Below are positions 10,690-21,807 of a DNA stretch of 64,000 nt, piece by piece (position 1 is the first letter of the stretch; the number at the start of each line of letters is the position of its first letter). The position numbers and the translations under genes were made by a program. The notes below the pieces were generated by a model. It saw only the letters and a program-made list of their open reading frames with translations, had not been told where the DNA came from and searched no databases. Source of the DNA: Microcebus murinus (lineage: Eukaryota; Chordata; Mammalia; Primates; Cheirogaleidae). The stretch is taken from assembly GCF_040939455.1 (NCBI RefSeq), contig NC_134116.1:44283400-44347399 (forward strand), read 5' to 3'.

Positions 10690-13172
10690 ACCTCTGCATG
10701 TATTTTAAATGTCTTTGGAGTGGCAGAAACATTTTGCAAAAAATAAAATGTCATGCAAATAAAGACTAATGTAATAAAACAATTTAGAGAGAGGGAAATA
10801 AGTTGGCTTAGTTATAGTATGGACAGTGTATATCAGAAATTAGAGTTCAAACAGGATAAAAACAAGTAATAATGGGTAAAGAAACTCAAAAAGCAATAGT
10901 ATAATAATGTTCAATTTGCCCGGTTTCTGATTTTCTCTTAAATTTGACTGTTTTTCATCTCTATTTCTTTCTTTAGTCATTGTACATTTAAAACTAAAAT
11001 GTCTATTTTTGCTCCTTTCTCACCTCTAATAATTGATGAAAAGTTTGAAAAAACACCATCTAAATCCCACTGTTGATAATCCTTACAGAATTCTTTTGCC
11101 TTTGCTTATGTCATGCTTCTTCCTGAGGCTAAATTGTGTATAGAGGGATCAATTACAAAGGAAAGCTAGAATGACAGTCTAAGTCTTCTGTGGCTTGATT
11201 ATATCTAAAGTTTCTTAGTTAAGTCAGTGAGACAGTCCCTACAGATATGGATCATTGTGTCATGAGTATCACTGTAGGACAAAGAGAAAGAGAAAAGGGA
11301 AGGAGAGGGAAGGAGGAGCAATGATATTTGTGCTTAATGTATAATTTGGTATCTCTACAAGTAGTGGACATGATTAACTTTAAATAGGTCACACATGTTT
11401 CTTTCTGCTTGCCAGCACAATACAGTGAAAAATTTGATACCATGCTCACTTTTTGAGAGTGCTAGCTAAAAGTAGAGAATAATTATGTGTATAGTGATGT
11501 AACCAAATATTTATTAATTTTTTCAGGAGTCTGAAGAAATGTTTTGCATTCTAAAATAAGAAATAAATTAATGAATAATTTGCACCTTAGATTTTTCCAG
11601 TTGATTCATTCTAATATTGTTTAATTCAATTTTATTCCAGTGTCAAATGTTTCACACATCTTTAAAAAATGTGATATAGTGTCACATCAAGTGAAGTCTA
11701 ATACAAAGCCATTTTCAGTGCTACAATCATTTTAATATTGGTTTTTCTAAAAGTAAGATAAGTGAAACAAAGACATGCACAGAAACATCATACACAAATA
11801 TTAAAATAAATGTTTGAATTGATTATCATGGAAAAATGAAAAAAGAAAAGAAAACCACCGAAATCCAGATAAGCTGTTGATTTCTATTTCTTTGCATCAT
11901 AAGAAAGCTTTTAGCTTACATTGCTTTCTCAACCTGCCAAAAAACCTTATTCACAGAATGGGAAACTACAGCTTCTAGCTTATGTCAATCAGAATGAGAA
12001 TGAGAGAAAGAAAAACTCCAGCTGTTGTGTATATTATATTTGCAAGGAGATAATTTGTTATGGCTTATTCTTTACCACAGCAGTCACCTAATTCAGACAA
12101 TGGCTAATGGATGTCAGAATTCTGGTAAAAGATTCAAAGACTCAAGTAACATGACAATTGAATTCTGTTAGTTTATTAGACTCTGAAATGATAAAAAGTA
12201 TTTTAAAAGGCTTATGAATGATTGAGGTTATTCAAACAGTGTCAGACTATTAATGCTGCAAGTCTTCTATAACAAAAAGCTTTGGATCTATAATACTGTA
12301 TTTGATACCACCTGGGATCTGAAATTTGCAGAAAGAATTACATCTAAAAATTCCAAATGCAATTGACTTCAGAGATTGAACCTAAAATGAACTTGAAATC
12401 TTTAGCTAACTGGATAATTTGTTCCACTTCCTTTCCTCTGATGCTCTAAAAAATGCAATATTTTAAAATGTATTAGACAGTTTTTAAAGTTCAATTAAAA
12501 ACTGTTTTCCCACAACGAAGCTGACAGTCTAGAGGATTCAAATGTGAAGTTTAGCCGTTTGGGTATAAAAAATACAAAAAGTCATTTTTCAAAGTACCTT
12601 AGGTTTGAAATAAGGTAAAAGTAATTGACCAGTGGAGACCGATTCAATTCAATGAGATAAAGATAGCTATAAACTAAAGGCTTGACTTATAAAATTATAT
12701 ATGTTAATTATGGAAAAATAGTAATATGTAGAATAATTTACTCAGTCTACTAAACAATGTATAAAAATGTTTTCTAGTGCTCTTAGGATAATTGTGTTGA
12801 TTTAAAAATACTGAATTTATGAAAAAGTTTGTTGATTTGTTGAATAATATTATCATATTAAAAACTACTGGTAAATCTTTATTCCTTATTGTATCTAACT
12901 CATTATGGTATGTGGATGACATGTAAATATCTTCTTCCAGTCTTGAGGTACTTATCAGAGACTTGTAGAGTATTAACAAAGTATGTTTAATAATTTTTTT
13001 TAAATAACATACTCTTTTACATGTAGCAACACCCCGAAGGTAACTGAAGGCATATTTTAAGATGTATTAAAATTGTTTGTGCAGGTTATATTCTGCCAGA
13101 ATATTATTTAAGAACTAGTCAGCCAAATAAATTTGTTGGTTTCAAATTTTACGAGTACTTACACATAAAGTA
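10690..13172. other. Unassigned AT-rich DNA
   Basis: No gene or clear repeat recognised apart from a short purine-rich patch at about 11276-11320. Open frames are under 100 codons and AT-driven. Confidence 0.4.
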
Positions 13173-13522
13173 CAGTCATTGTTACTTAGTGATGAGGATA
13201 CATTCTGAGAAATGTCTCATTAGGTAATGTTGTTGTTGTGAGAACATCATAGTGTCCTTACATAGACAGAGAGGGAGAGTATAGCCTACTACATGCATAA
13301 GCTACATGGTATAGCTTATTGCTTCCGGATTATAAACCTGTACATGTTACTATACTGAATATTGTAGACAGTTGTAACACAATGGCAAATATATGTTTAT
13401 TTAAACATACCTAAACATAAAAAGGCACAGTAAAAATATGATATTATAATCATAGGAGACATCATTTTTTTAATACATGAGGTCCACAGTTGACTGAAAT
13501 GTTATTATGTGGCGCATGACTG
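13173..13522 (+). mobile_element. Tigger-like non-autonomous DNA transposon (MITE)
   Basis: About 350 bp bounded by cagtcat (13173-13179) and its inverse atgactg (13516-13522). The interior ('gatacattctgagaaatg', 'tatagcctactac', 'gtaacacaatggcaaat', 'ggcgcatgactg') is a familiar primate medium-reiteration repeat. A TA precedes the left end, as in Tc1/mariner-Tigger insertions; the right TA has mutated to TC. The subfamily name is not assigned. Confidence 0.75.
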
Positions 13523-14033
13523 TCCTACAATTAGAATTGCACAAAAAGGTTATATGTTTATGTGTATAAGAGAGAAATCAGGTGTCCTGATGGCCACATA
13601 GTGCTCTTGTCAACACGGGAAGGAGATTTTTACATCTGAAAGCATAAGGTGAGCATGCCCCATGAAAAGACATACTAGAATAAAAAGTGGTATGAGTATA
13701 GGCTTTAATGACAGGTTCATGGTTAACTTAGGCTCTTAGAAGCTACTGACATAAATGTTTTTCATAATTTATAAGAGTTTTTAAACTTCTTTCTGTATTA
13801 CTAGCATGCAAACACTTCTGTTTTCTGTTACATTTTCATGTTTGTACATATTTTACTTTGTCACCTCCCACAATTCTTACCTTTCACTCTCAATTTATAG
13901 ATTGTGTTGTTCTAGCCACAGTGAGTATATCTGCTAAGTCAGTCTAGAAATGTGTACTCAGTTAAATCTGAATGTTAGGAGAAAAACAAACAGAAAACAA
14001 AATATTTTCTTTAGGTGAAAAAAAAATCTTAAC

Positions 14034-14570
14034 TTAAAAATAATTATGAGCTCCGCTTAAGTCCATTATTTCTTTGTTGATTTTTTGTTTGGAGGATCTG
14101 TCCTGTGCTGTCAGTGGGGTGTTAAAGTCTCCGACTATTATGGTGTTGTTGTTTATCCATTTGTTTAGCTCAAGTAGAGTTTGCTTTATGAATCTGGGTG
14201 CACCTAGGTTGGGTGCATATATATTTAGAATTGTTAGGTCTTCTTGTTGAACTGTATCCTTCACCATTATATAGTGGCCTTCTTTGTCTTTTATTACTTT
14301 TGTTGATTTAAAAACTAAGTTATCTGTAATCAGCACCACCACGCCAGCTTTCTTTTGGCTTCTGTTTGCTTGAAATATTGTTCTCCACCCCTTTACCTTT
14401 AGTCTACGTGCATCCTTGCAGGTTAGATGTGTTTCCTGAAGGCAGCAGACACTTGACTTGTATTTTTTTTGTCCATTCAGCCAGCCTATGTTTCTTGAGT
14501 GGGGAGTTCAAGCCATTCACGTTTATTGAGATAACTGATAGGTGGGGCAGGTTTCTCTTCATTATGTTGG
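14034..14570 (-). pseudogene. L1 ORF2 endonuclease fragment (inverted part of a 5'-inverted L1)
   Basis: L1 ORF2p makes the nick and reverse-transcribes L1 RNA. The minus-strand frame 14034-14342 (102 codons) is clearly its endonuclease domain: it contains 'NIYAPN' and 'GDFNTPLTAQDRS' style motifs around the catalytic Asp of the GDFN block. Upstream of the initiator Met the similarity continues to about 14570 in broken frames. The segment is opposite in orientation to the L1 3' end that starts at about 14571, and one target-site duplication encloses both, so it is part of a single rearranged insertion. It lacks the reverse transcriptase and is dead. Confidence 0.88.
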
Positions 14571-14954
14571 TGGAGTACTATACAACTTTAAGAAACAATG
14601 GTGATATAACACCTCTTGTGTTTCCCTGGATAGAGCTGGAATCCATTCTACTAAGTGAAGTATCTCAAGAATGGAAAAACAAGCACCACATGTACCCACC
14701 AGCAAATGGTATTAACGGATCAACACCTAAGTGGACATATAAGAATAACACTTATCGGGTATTGGGCAGGTTGGAGAGGGGAGGAGGGGATGGGTATATA
14801 CAAACACAACAAGTAAGATGTGCAACGTTTGGGGAATGGACACGCTTGGAGCTCTGACTCAAGGGGGGAGGGGAGAATGGGCAATATACGTAACCTTGAC
14901 ACTTGTCCCCCCATAATATGCTAAAATAAAAATAAAAATAAAAAAATAATAATT
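14571..14954 (+). mobile_element. L1 3' end (forward part of a 5'-inverted L1)
   Basis: Begins at 'ggagtactatacaactttaag', the ORF2 C-terminal region, and runs through the G-rich 3' UTR to an A-rich tail of AAAAT units. It is the same family as the copies at 16.1-16.9 and 17.35-17.9 kb. The 9-bp repeat attatgagc at 14043-14051 and 14955-14963 encloses this part together with the inverted endonuclease segment. A 163-codon frame (14366-14857) reads across the inversion junction and is a chimera. Confidence 0.9.
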
Positions 14955-14963
14955 ATTATGAGC

Positions 14964-16088
14964 ATAAACTATTAACTGACCAACATCATATTAAAGTTCA
15001 GTTTCATTTTTAACAAGTTTTGACCATTTTTATTTTAGGTAAAGTTATTTTCATTTACTATGGAAAATCTATTATGAAATTTTTATAGATTTATAATTTT
15101 TAATAGTCTTAAGAGTGCTTAGCAATAAATGCCCCATATATCAAATTTATTAAATGATTTAACATATATATATGGACAGGAAAATCAGATTTTCCAGCTA
15201 CCTGAATTGTAAGTTTCATTGTATTTATTATTTTTATGATGCAAAAAATGCTTTAGTTATTTCTTTTATTATTTGCCACTACCATCGCTACTATATTTCA
15301 TTTTAGTTGATAAACATTTAGAAATGTAAAATAACTAAATTATTTATCAAAGGCATATAAGTATTTTGCTATGCATCTGCATAGCAAATATATAATACAA
15401 TATAACCTAATATAAGCTTGGAATATATTTTGCATGTCTACTTACTTATCAGTAAGTGGCACTAGTATCTGATTTTTTTTTTCCTAGATTGGGGATTTGT
15501 CTTAAAATACTAAACAGATAAGCAATGGTCATGGTATAATTTGTAATTCTCTTCATTAAAAACAATATACACATTAATACTGAATAAAGGCATGACATCT
15601 AGAATAATTCAAGTTGTGAAATCAAAGAAGATATGGAAAACAACCAATTTTGTACTTTCTCAAATTAAATAAGTCAATTTCAAGGAATTTTTGGTACAGG
15701 CCTTAGTTGTTCAACTTTTTAAAAAAAGACAAGTTTTATTGATTGGGCAGCATAGTCAGGGATAAAGCTTAAAAAGTAGCAATTGATTTCTTAAGTAATA
15801 CTATGGAGAGTGAGTCACAAATTTAGTTGAAGGTTAGTCAATAAAGGATGATGCAAATGCTTGGAGGTAGAAAGTCGCTTATGTGGTGATAGAGGAGGAA
15901 AAGAAAAACTTTAATTTTTGTGTAAAGTTTCTCTGAGATTATGTATTCTGTTTGTTTCTTAAATATGTAGCATATTCCTAAAGTTACAACAAATACATTA
16001 AATATACTAGTTTTTCTCAAATTTCTTCCAGTTAGTATGTTAGTTAATTCCTTTACCAAAAAGTAATTTGATGAAATGTGTAAAAGAA
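14964..16088. other. Unassigned AT-rich DNA
   Basis: About 1.1 kb with no recognisable gene or repeat. Confidence 0.4.
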
Positions 16089-16876
16089 TCATATGAAAAA
16101 ATACTCAACATCTCTAATCATCAGGGAAATGCAAATCAAAACTGCAATAAGATATCACTTAGATCTCCAGTAAGAATAGCCTTTATCAAAAAGTCCCCAA
16201 ACAATAAAAGTTGGTGTGGATGCAGAGAGATAGGAACACTCCTACAGTGCTGGTGGGACTGCAAACTAGTTCAGCCTCTGTGGAAAGCAATATGGAGATA
16301 CCTTAAAGCGATACAAGTAGATCTACCATTTGATCCAACAATTCTACTACTGGGCATTTACCCAAAAGATCAAATGACACTCTACAAAAAAGACACCTGC
16401 ACTCGAATGTTTATAGCAGCACAATTCACAATTGCAAAGATGTGGAAACAACCCAAGAGCCCATCAATACATGAGTAGATTAATAAAATGTGGTATATGT
16501 ATACCATGGAGTACTATTCAGCTTTAAGAAACAATGGTGATATAGCACCTCTTGTGTTTTCCTGGATAGAGCTGGAATCCATTCTACTAAGTGAAGTATC
16601 TCAAGAATGGAAAAACAAGCACCACATGTACTCACCAGCAAATTGGTATTAACGGATCAGCACCTAAGTGGACATATAAGAATAACATTTATCAGGTGTC
16701 AGGCAGGTTGGAGGGGGGAGGAGAGGATGGGTATATACAAAAACAAAGAGTGAGATGTGCAACATTTGGGGGATGGTCACGCTTGAAGCTCTGACTTGAG
16801 GGGGGAGGAGGGGCATGGGTAATATACGTAACCTTAACATTTGTACCCCCATAATATGGTGAAATTAAAAAAAATT
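16089..16876 (+). mobile_element. 5'-truncated L1 (ORF2 C-terminus plus 3' UTR)
   Basis: The frame to 16478 carries the C-terminal cysteine region of ORF2 ('LLQCWWDCKLVQPLW') and the 'MFIAAQFTIAKMWKQP' block. The frame stops at a TAG (16476-16478) where the copy at 17.4 kb keeps TGG, so a Trp codon became a stop. The 3' UTR follows with the typical G-rich tract (about 16710-16730) and ends at 'cccccataatatggtgaaatt' plus an A tail. No convincing target-site duplication was found. The element lacks ORF1, endonuclease and reverse transcriptase. Confidence 0.9.
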
Positions 16877-16924
16877 CTATTAATGAATGAAAAATAAACA
16901 GTGGCTCATTTTAAAGCTTCAATT

Positions 16925-17110
16925 CATGACATGGACTTTAGAATCTGATACCTTAAGTTTAAACCTAGGCTTTACATTGTGTCAGTATTTGAATTTGGAG
17001 TAGGTACTTTATCTCCCTGAATCTAAGTTTTCTCATGAGAACAACAACAGATAAAATGTTGCTAATAGTAATTATCATATATGTTTGTTTTGAAAATAAA
17101 ATAACTTAAA
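16925..17110 (+). mobile_element. MIR SINE
   Basis: The order 'ctttagaatctgatacc...aacctaggct...tctccctgaatctaagttttctcatgag...taattatcat' follows the MIR consensus layout (Trp-type head, 'cagttttctcatctg' core). Confidence 0.6.
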
Positions 17111-17134
17111 AGTATTAACAGTAAACACCCTTAT

Positions 17135-17250
17135 AATGCCGGAAACTGGGCTGTGTGTGCGTGTGTTTATGTGTTTAATCTTTATAAGAACTCTACAGAT
17201 AGGTACTATTACTTTCCTCAAGGTGCAAATGTTGAAATTGATGAACAGCA
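17135..17250 (+). mobile_element. MIR-class fragment
   Basis: 'ttaatctttataagaactctacagataggtactattac' then 'gaaattgatgaacag' resembles the MIR 3' half. Diverged. Confidence 0.5.
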
Positions 17251-17349
17251 AGAGGCTGACTGCTCATTGGCAGTGGCCATCTCTGGCCTGGTGTTGGCAG
17301 TTCTCTGCAACCACTCAGGAGCCCACTAACAGTTGTCCAGCAGTCATTA

Positions 17350-17518
17350 CTGTGTATCTACCCAAAAGAACAAAAGACACTATAAAAAAGACAACCGCAC
17401 TTGAATGTTTATAGCAGCACAATTCACAATTGCAAAGATGTGGAGACAACCTAAGTGGCCATCAATACATGAGTGGATTAATAAAATATGGTATATGTAT
17501 ACCATGGAGTTCTACTCA

Positions 17519-17564
<46 letters not shown>

Positions 17565-17905
17565 CACACACACAAAAAATAGTGATCTAGCACCTCTTGT
17601 ATTATCCTGGATAGAGCTGGAGCCCATTCTATTAAGTGAAATATCCCATGAATGGAAAAACAAGCACCACATGTACTCACCATCAAATTGGTATTAACTG
17701 ATCAATACTTAAACACACATATAGTAATAACATTCATCAGGTGTCAGGCAGTTGGGATTGGGGAGGAGGGGATGGGTATGTACACACCTAATGGGTGTGG
17801 TGCGCACCATCTGGGGGATGGACATTCTTGAAGCTCTGACTTGGGTGGGGCAAAGACAATATTTGTAATCTAAACATTTGTAACTGCATAATATGCTGAA
17901 ATTAA
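17350..17905 (+). mobile_element. 5'-truncated L1 3' end interrupted by a CA microsatellite
   Basis: Same L1 family and strand as the 16.1-16.9 kb copy, aligning from 'tgtgtatctacccaaaag' to the 3' UTR tail near 17905. At 17518 the homology is replaced by a CA array, and resumes at about 17578 ('atagtgatctagcacc'), so around 20 bases of ORF2-derived sequence were lost or overwritten. The 3' UTR is more diverged than that of the 16 kb copy. Non-functional. Confidence 0.88.
17520..17575. repeat. (CA)n microsatellite inside an L1
   Basis: About 21 CA units, a 'tg' interruption, then five more. It lies inside the L1 above. His-Thr or Val-Cys runs in frames here are artefacts. Confidence 0.95.
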
Positions 17906-17910
17906 AAAAA

Positions 17911-18263
17911 ATTTAAAAATCTACCTATAAAAAAAGAGCATCAGATTGGTAACAAATAAGCACAATAAGAAAAGAGTTAAAAAAGTAAGATCATGCTCTC
18001 TGAAAATGGGGAGAATTTAATTATTATCAAAAATAAAATTAAATTGGCTTAGCAAGAGAATATGAATAACTCAGAGAAAATGACATATGAGGACCCCACT
18101 GGAAGAAAATATAACTACTTTTAACTGTCTCCAGCTGTTCATTTCTGAGTATGGATAGCATGGATTCAATAGCAAGGTTAGATAGTGAGTGAGGCTATAT
18201 TATCCAAATCTAATTGATTCCTTAGTTTCATATATTAAGTAGCCAGAGTTCCCTTAGGAGCAC
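17911..18263. other. Unassigned DNA
   Basis: About 350 bp with no recognised gene or repeat. Confidence 0.4.
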
Positions 18264-18707
18264 TGTGGTAGGCAGAATAATTCTCCTGCCATCAGCTCCA
18301 TGTCCTAATCCCTAGAACCCGTAAATACATTATCTTACATCACAAAAGAGATTTTTCAGATTTTGAGATAGGAAGATAATCTAGAATTATATAAAGCATC
18401 CTTCTATGTGAAAGAGGCAGGTAGGAGAGCCCAAGAAATAGATATGGCATTGAAAGCAGAGGTCAGAGTGGTGCATTTGCTGGCTTTTAAGATGGAAGGA
18501 GTCTGAATGGAGCAATGTGAGTAGACTCTAGAAGCTGGAAAAGGATTCTCCCTTAGAACCTGCATAAGGAATGCAGCCCTGCTCACACCTGGACTTTAGC
18601 TCAGTGAGACCATTTCAAACTTCTCACTTCCAGAACTATAATAAATTTGTATTGTCTTACCTTGTTTTTGGTAATTTGTTACAACCCAAAAAAAACTAGT
18701 ACATGCA
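18264..18707 (+). mobile_element. MLT1-type LTR (ERVL-MaLR)
   Basis: Starts 'tgtggtaggcagaataat', a hallmark of MLT1 LTRs, and keeps 'cctaatccctagaacc', 'gctggcttttaagatggaagg', 'aagctggaaaaggattctccc' and 'ccagaactataataaatttg' in order, ending near 'ggtaatttgttacaa...ctagtaca'. No internal MaLR sequence follows, so it is a solo LTR. The duplication at the ends is not clear. Confidence 0.88.
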
Positions 18708-18879
18708 TTATATCAAAGAAAATATATCCTAATTTATTCAATTGCTCAGTTTAGTGAGAGAACATTCACATAATGAGAGATATCTGTACTCAAGTCTCTC
18801 ATAAAACCCACCAATGAGCCAGAACAGATATCTAACTTCCAGATAATGAAGAAAAAATGAACTAGCAATGAGCAAAGCA

Positions 18880-18953
18880 TGGTCTCCTCTCTCTTCCCCT
18901 CTCTCTGACTCTCTCTCCTTCTTTCTGACTCTTCTTTCTGTCTCATTTCCTAC

Positions 18954-18984
<31 letters not shown>

Positions 18985-19007
18985 GACACACAGATACACA
19001 CACACAC
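18880..19007. repeat. CT-rich tract and interrupted (CA)n
   Basis: A pyrimidine-rich 18880-18950 stretch is followed by CA repeats with AAC, AGA and ATA interruptions (18952-19007). Confidence 0.9.
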
Positions 19008-19270
19008 TCTTGAACTTGAAAGAAGAATAACTGTATATATGTTACCTAAGTGCCAAGTAACAAATCATGATATAGAAGGCAAATATTTTAAGAGAAATTC
19101 TAATACTGTATATTTTTTTAGCAACATCCTTTGTTGTAAGATACACTATTTTTTGTATAACCCTAATAAAGAATTAATCTTTCCATTTGAACTATGAGAT
19201 GTCATCAACTTTAATGTTCATTTCGATTCCAAAGAGATTAAAATAAGAAAAATGTCTAAGAACAAGTAGC

Positions 19271-19604
19271 GTCCGGGTGCGGTGGCTCACGCCTGTAATC
19301 CTAGCACTCTGGGAGGCCAAGGCGGGCAGACTGCTCCAGGTCAGGAGTTCAAAACCAGCCTGAGCAAGAGTGAGACCCTGTTTCTACTATACATAGAAAG
19401 AAATTAATTGGCCAACCAAAAAAAAAAAATTAGCCGGGCATGGTGGCACGTGCCTGTAGTCCCAGCTACTCGGGAGGCTGAGGCAAAAGGATCACTTGAG
19501 CCCAGGAGTTTGAGGTTGCTGTGAGCTAGGCTGACAACACAGCACTCACTCTAGCCTGGGCAACAAAGTGAGATTCTGTCTCAAAAAAAAAAAAAAAAGA
19601 AAAA
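19271..19604 (+). mobile_element. Alu SINE, strepsirrhine type
   Basis: A well-preserved Alu starting 'gtccgggtgcggtggctcacgcc', with the longer linker ('aaattaattggccaacc' region, 19402-19418) and an A tail. It is flanked by a 13-bp duplication with one mismatch: aagaacaagtagc (19258-19270) and aagaataagtagc (19605-19617). Low divergence suggests a comparatively recent insertion. Confidence 0.95.
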
Positions 19605-19831
19605 AAGAATAAGTAGCATTTGGCAATACTTTAGCATTATATTTATTGATCAATTTCAGAGTAGGTTAGGTGTTTATGGGTAGGAAAGTTTTTCAAAAGT
19701 CTCAGTTAAAAAGTAGAGATTTATAGATGAGAAGAAAGATGTGATAATATTGTAAAATTTTCAATTTGAGGAAACTAGAGAATCTTAATGGTGAAGATGC
19801 ATTAAAATCACAGAAAGATTTATCTGATTTA

Positions 19832-20129
<298 letters not shown>

Positions 20130-20130
20130 T

Positions 20131-20955
20131 GAAGTAATAATAGACTACATGCATAACTAATAGGTATAGAAAAGGAAAAGTAAGTAGTAAAGTAATGAGG
20201 AAACTACAAAAAAATCTACCAAATTAAACATAAAACAAATGAAAATATGGCAGCCTGACCTAATTAGCATTTTTTTTCCTTGAAAAGAAAGAATAACTGT
20301 TTAAAATAAATTTACACATGCATAAGTATATGTAAAATCGTACTATCATTTGCAATAAGTGCATACAGATTAGATTTTACAATTTAAAGACAGACTGGGT
20401 GATTACCATAAAACAAAATTGAACAAAATCAGGCTGTATGCCATTTTCAAAAAATACATGATCCAAAAAAATATGATTTTACAGAGGAACTATATGATTT
20501 CATAACTTTCTACTTTATAATTTTTATTTTCAAATTTGAAGTTTATATACAGTGCCTGAAACATACAATTATGGCTTTGGTCTGGACATAGCCAAAGAGA
20601 CTGATGAAATTAATAGATAATTAAGAAATAAATTCTACTTATATATTTATTTGCTAAATGAAAAAATTGAAAAGTTCATTTCAGTAGAAAAAGGATGAAT
20701 CTTTATTAATGGTGTTGACACAACTGACTATCTATATGGAAGAAAATGATAATATGTTTACATCTCATGTAATATAAAATACAATACTACTGAATAAAAG
20801 TGGTATGTTAAAAGTACAAAAACATAGTACCAGAAAATCAAGGAAATTGCTTTTGTAATATAAAATATTAAAAACACTAATAGCATGTGCATAAAAATTT
20901 ACATTATACAAGCTCTACTAAGAATGTGCAATGGAAATACAGCCAGTTCAATATA
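20131..20955. other. Unassigned AT-rich DNA
   Basis: No gene or clear repeat identified. It leads into the old L1 that starts to be recognisable at about 20960. Confidence 0.4.
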
Positions 20956-20959
20956 AAGC

Positions 20960-21475
20960 TATGCAAAGAATATGAATAGGAAATTCCCAGAAACTATAAT
21001 AAATACAAGAAAAGATATTCAGCCTCACCAGTATTCAGGACAATGCTAATTAAACAAAACTAGCAAAAATTAATAGAAATATAAGGTTCTAATGCTGCCA
21101 GGGATTTATACCATTGATAAAAATATTTTTTTTAAAAAGCAATTCTAAAAATTTTGATAAAAATTAAAAATGCATGCCATTTATCAAGCAAGCCCCTTTG
21201 ATGAAGCTGTGCTTAGAAATGAAATCACTTATATATGCGGGAACATATGCACACAAATTGATTACAGCATTGTATATATTGGGAAAAACACTAAAAATAA
21301 AATGGATGTCAAGAATAATTGAGTAGTATATCAAATTGTATCAGATCAAGAGGCACATTGACTATTATGAATATTTTGTTATTTAATAATATCACATCAA
21401 ATCATTAAAGAGGATAAATTAGAGTTCTACCAGCTAATTTGAGGGGATTTCCACTGTTATATTGATATTCATTCA
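20960..21475 (+). mobile_element. Old L1 (L1M-like) ORF2 fragment; also left arm of an inverted duplication
   Basis: 'gaataggaaattcccagaaac', 'agatattcagcctcaccag', 'caggacaatgctaattaaac' and 'acagcattgtatatattggg' follow, in order, the ORF2 3' region of old L1s. From 21039 onward the sequence is repeated in reverse complement at 21670-21807 and 23138-23420. Homology to L1 continues upstream of 21039 only on this side, so this is the original copy and the other arm the derived one. Confidence 0.75.
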
Positions 21476-21690
21476 ATATTTCCACTGTTATATTGATATT
21501 GATACCCATTCAATTTAACAGTGAAAATTTGGGGGATTTCCACTGTTATATTGATATTCATTCGCTGTTATATTGATACTCATTCAATATAACGGTGGAA
21601 ATTTGGGAGATTCCCACTGTTATATCGATATTCATTCAATGTAACAGTGGAAATTTCAGAGGATATTGTTATATTGAATGTGACAATGGA
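21441..21690. repeat. Cluster of short nested palindromes at the centre of the inverted duplication
   Basis: The unit 'tccactgttatattgata' recurs at about 21449, 21481 and 21538, with a variant at 21613 and a partial copy at 21564. Its inverse (aaca/acggtggaaattt) recurs at about 21515, 21590, 21642 and 21681. Neighbouring units can pair as hairpins. Confidence 0.8.
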
Positions 21691-21807
21691 AATTCCCCCA
21701 AATTTGCTGATAGAACTCTAATTCATCCTCTTTAATGATTTGATATATTATTAAATAATAAAATATTAGTTAGTGTGCCACTTGATCTGACACAATTTGA
21801 TATATTA
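21670..21807 (-). repeat. Right arm of inverted duplication, inner part
   Basis: The reverse complement of about 21330-21475: 'tgatagaactctaatt', 'cctctttaatgatttgata', 'ccacttgatctgacacaatttgata' all have inverted counterparts on the left. The arm is split at 21807 by an insertion. Confidence 0.85.

Noticed and set aside
14366..14857. 163-codon plus-strand frame, the longest in the window
   Set aside because: It reads antisense through L1 endonuclease sequence and then forward through the L1 3' end across the inversion junction at about 14570, so it is an accidental chimera.
17478..17697. His-Thr and Val-Cys repeat frames on both strands
   Set aside because: Translations of a CA microsatellite inside an L1.
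21441..21690. Regularly recurring short units resembling a CRISPR-like or iteron array
   Set aside because: Spacing is irregular, units alternate in orientation, and the genome is mammalian; a palindrome cluster explains it better.
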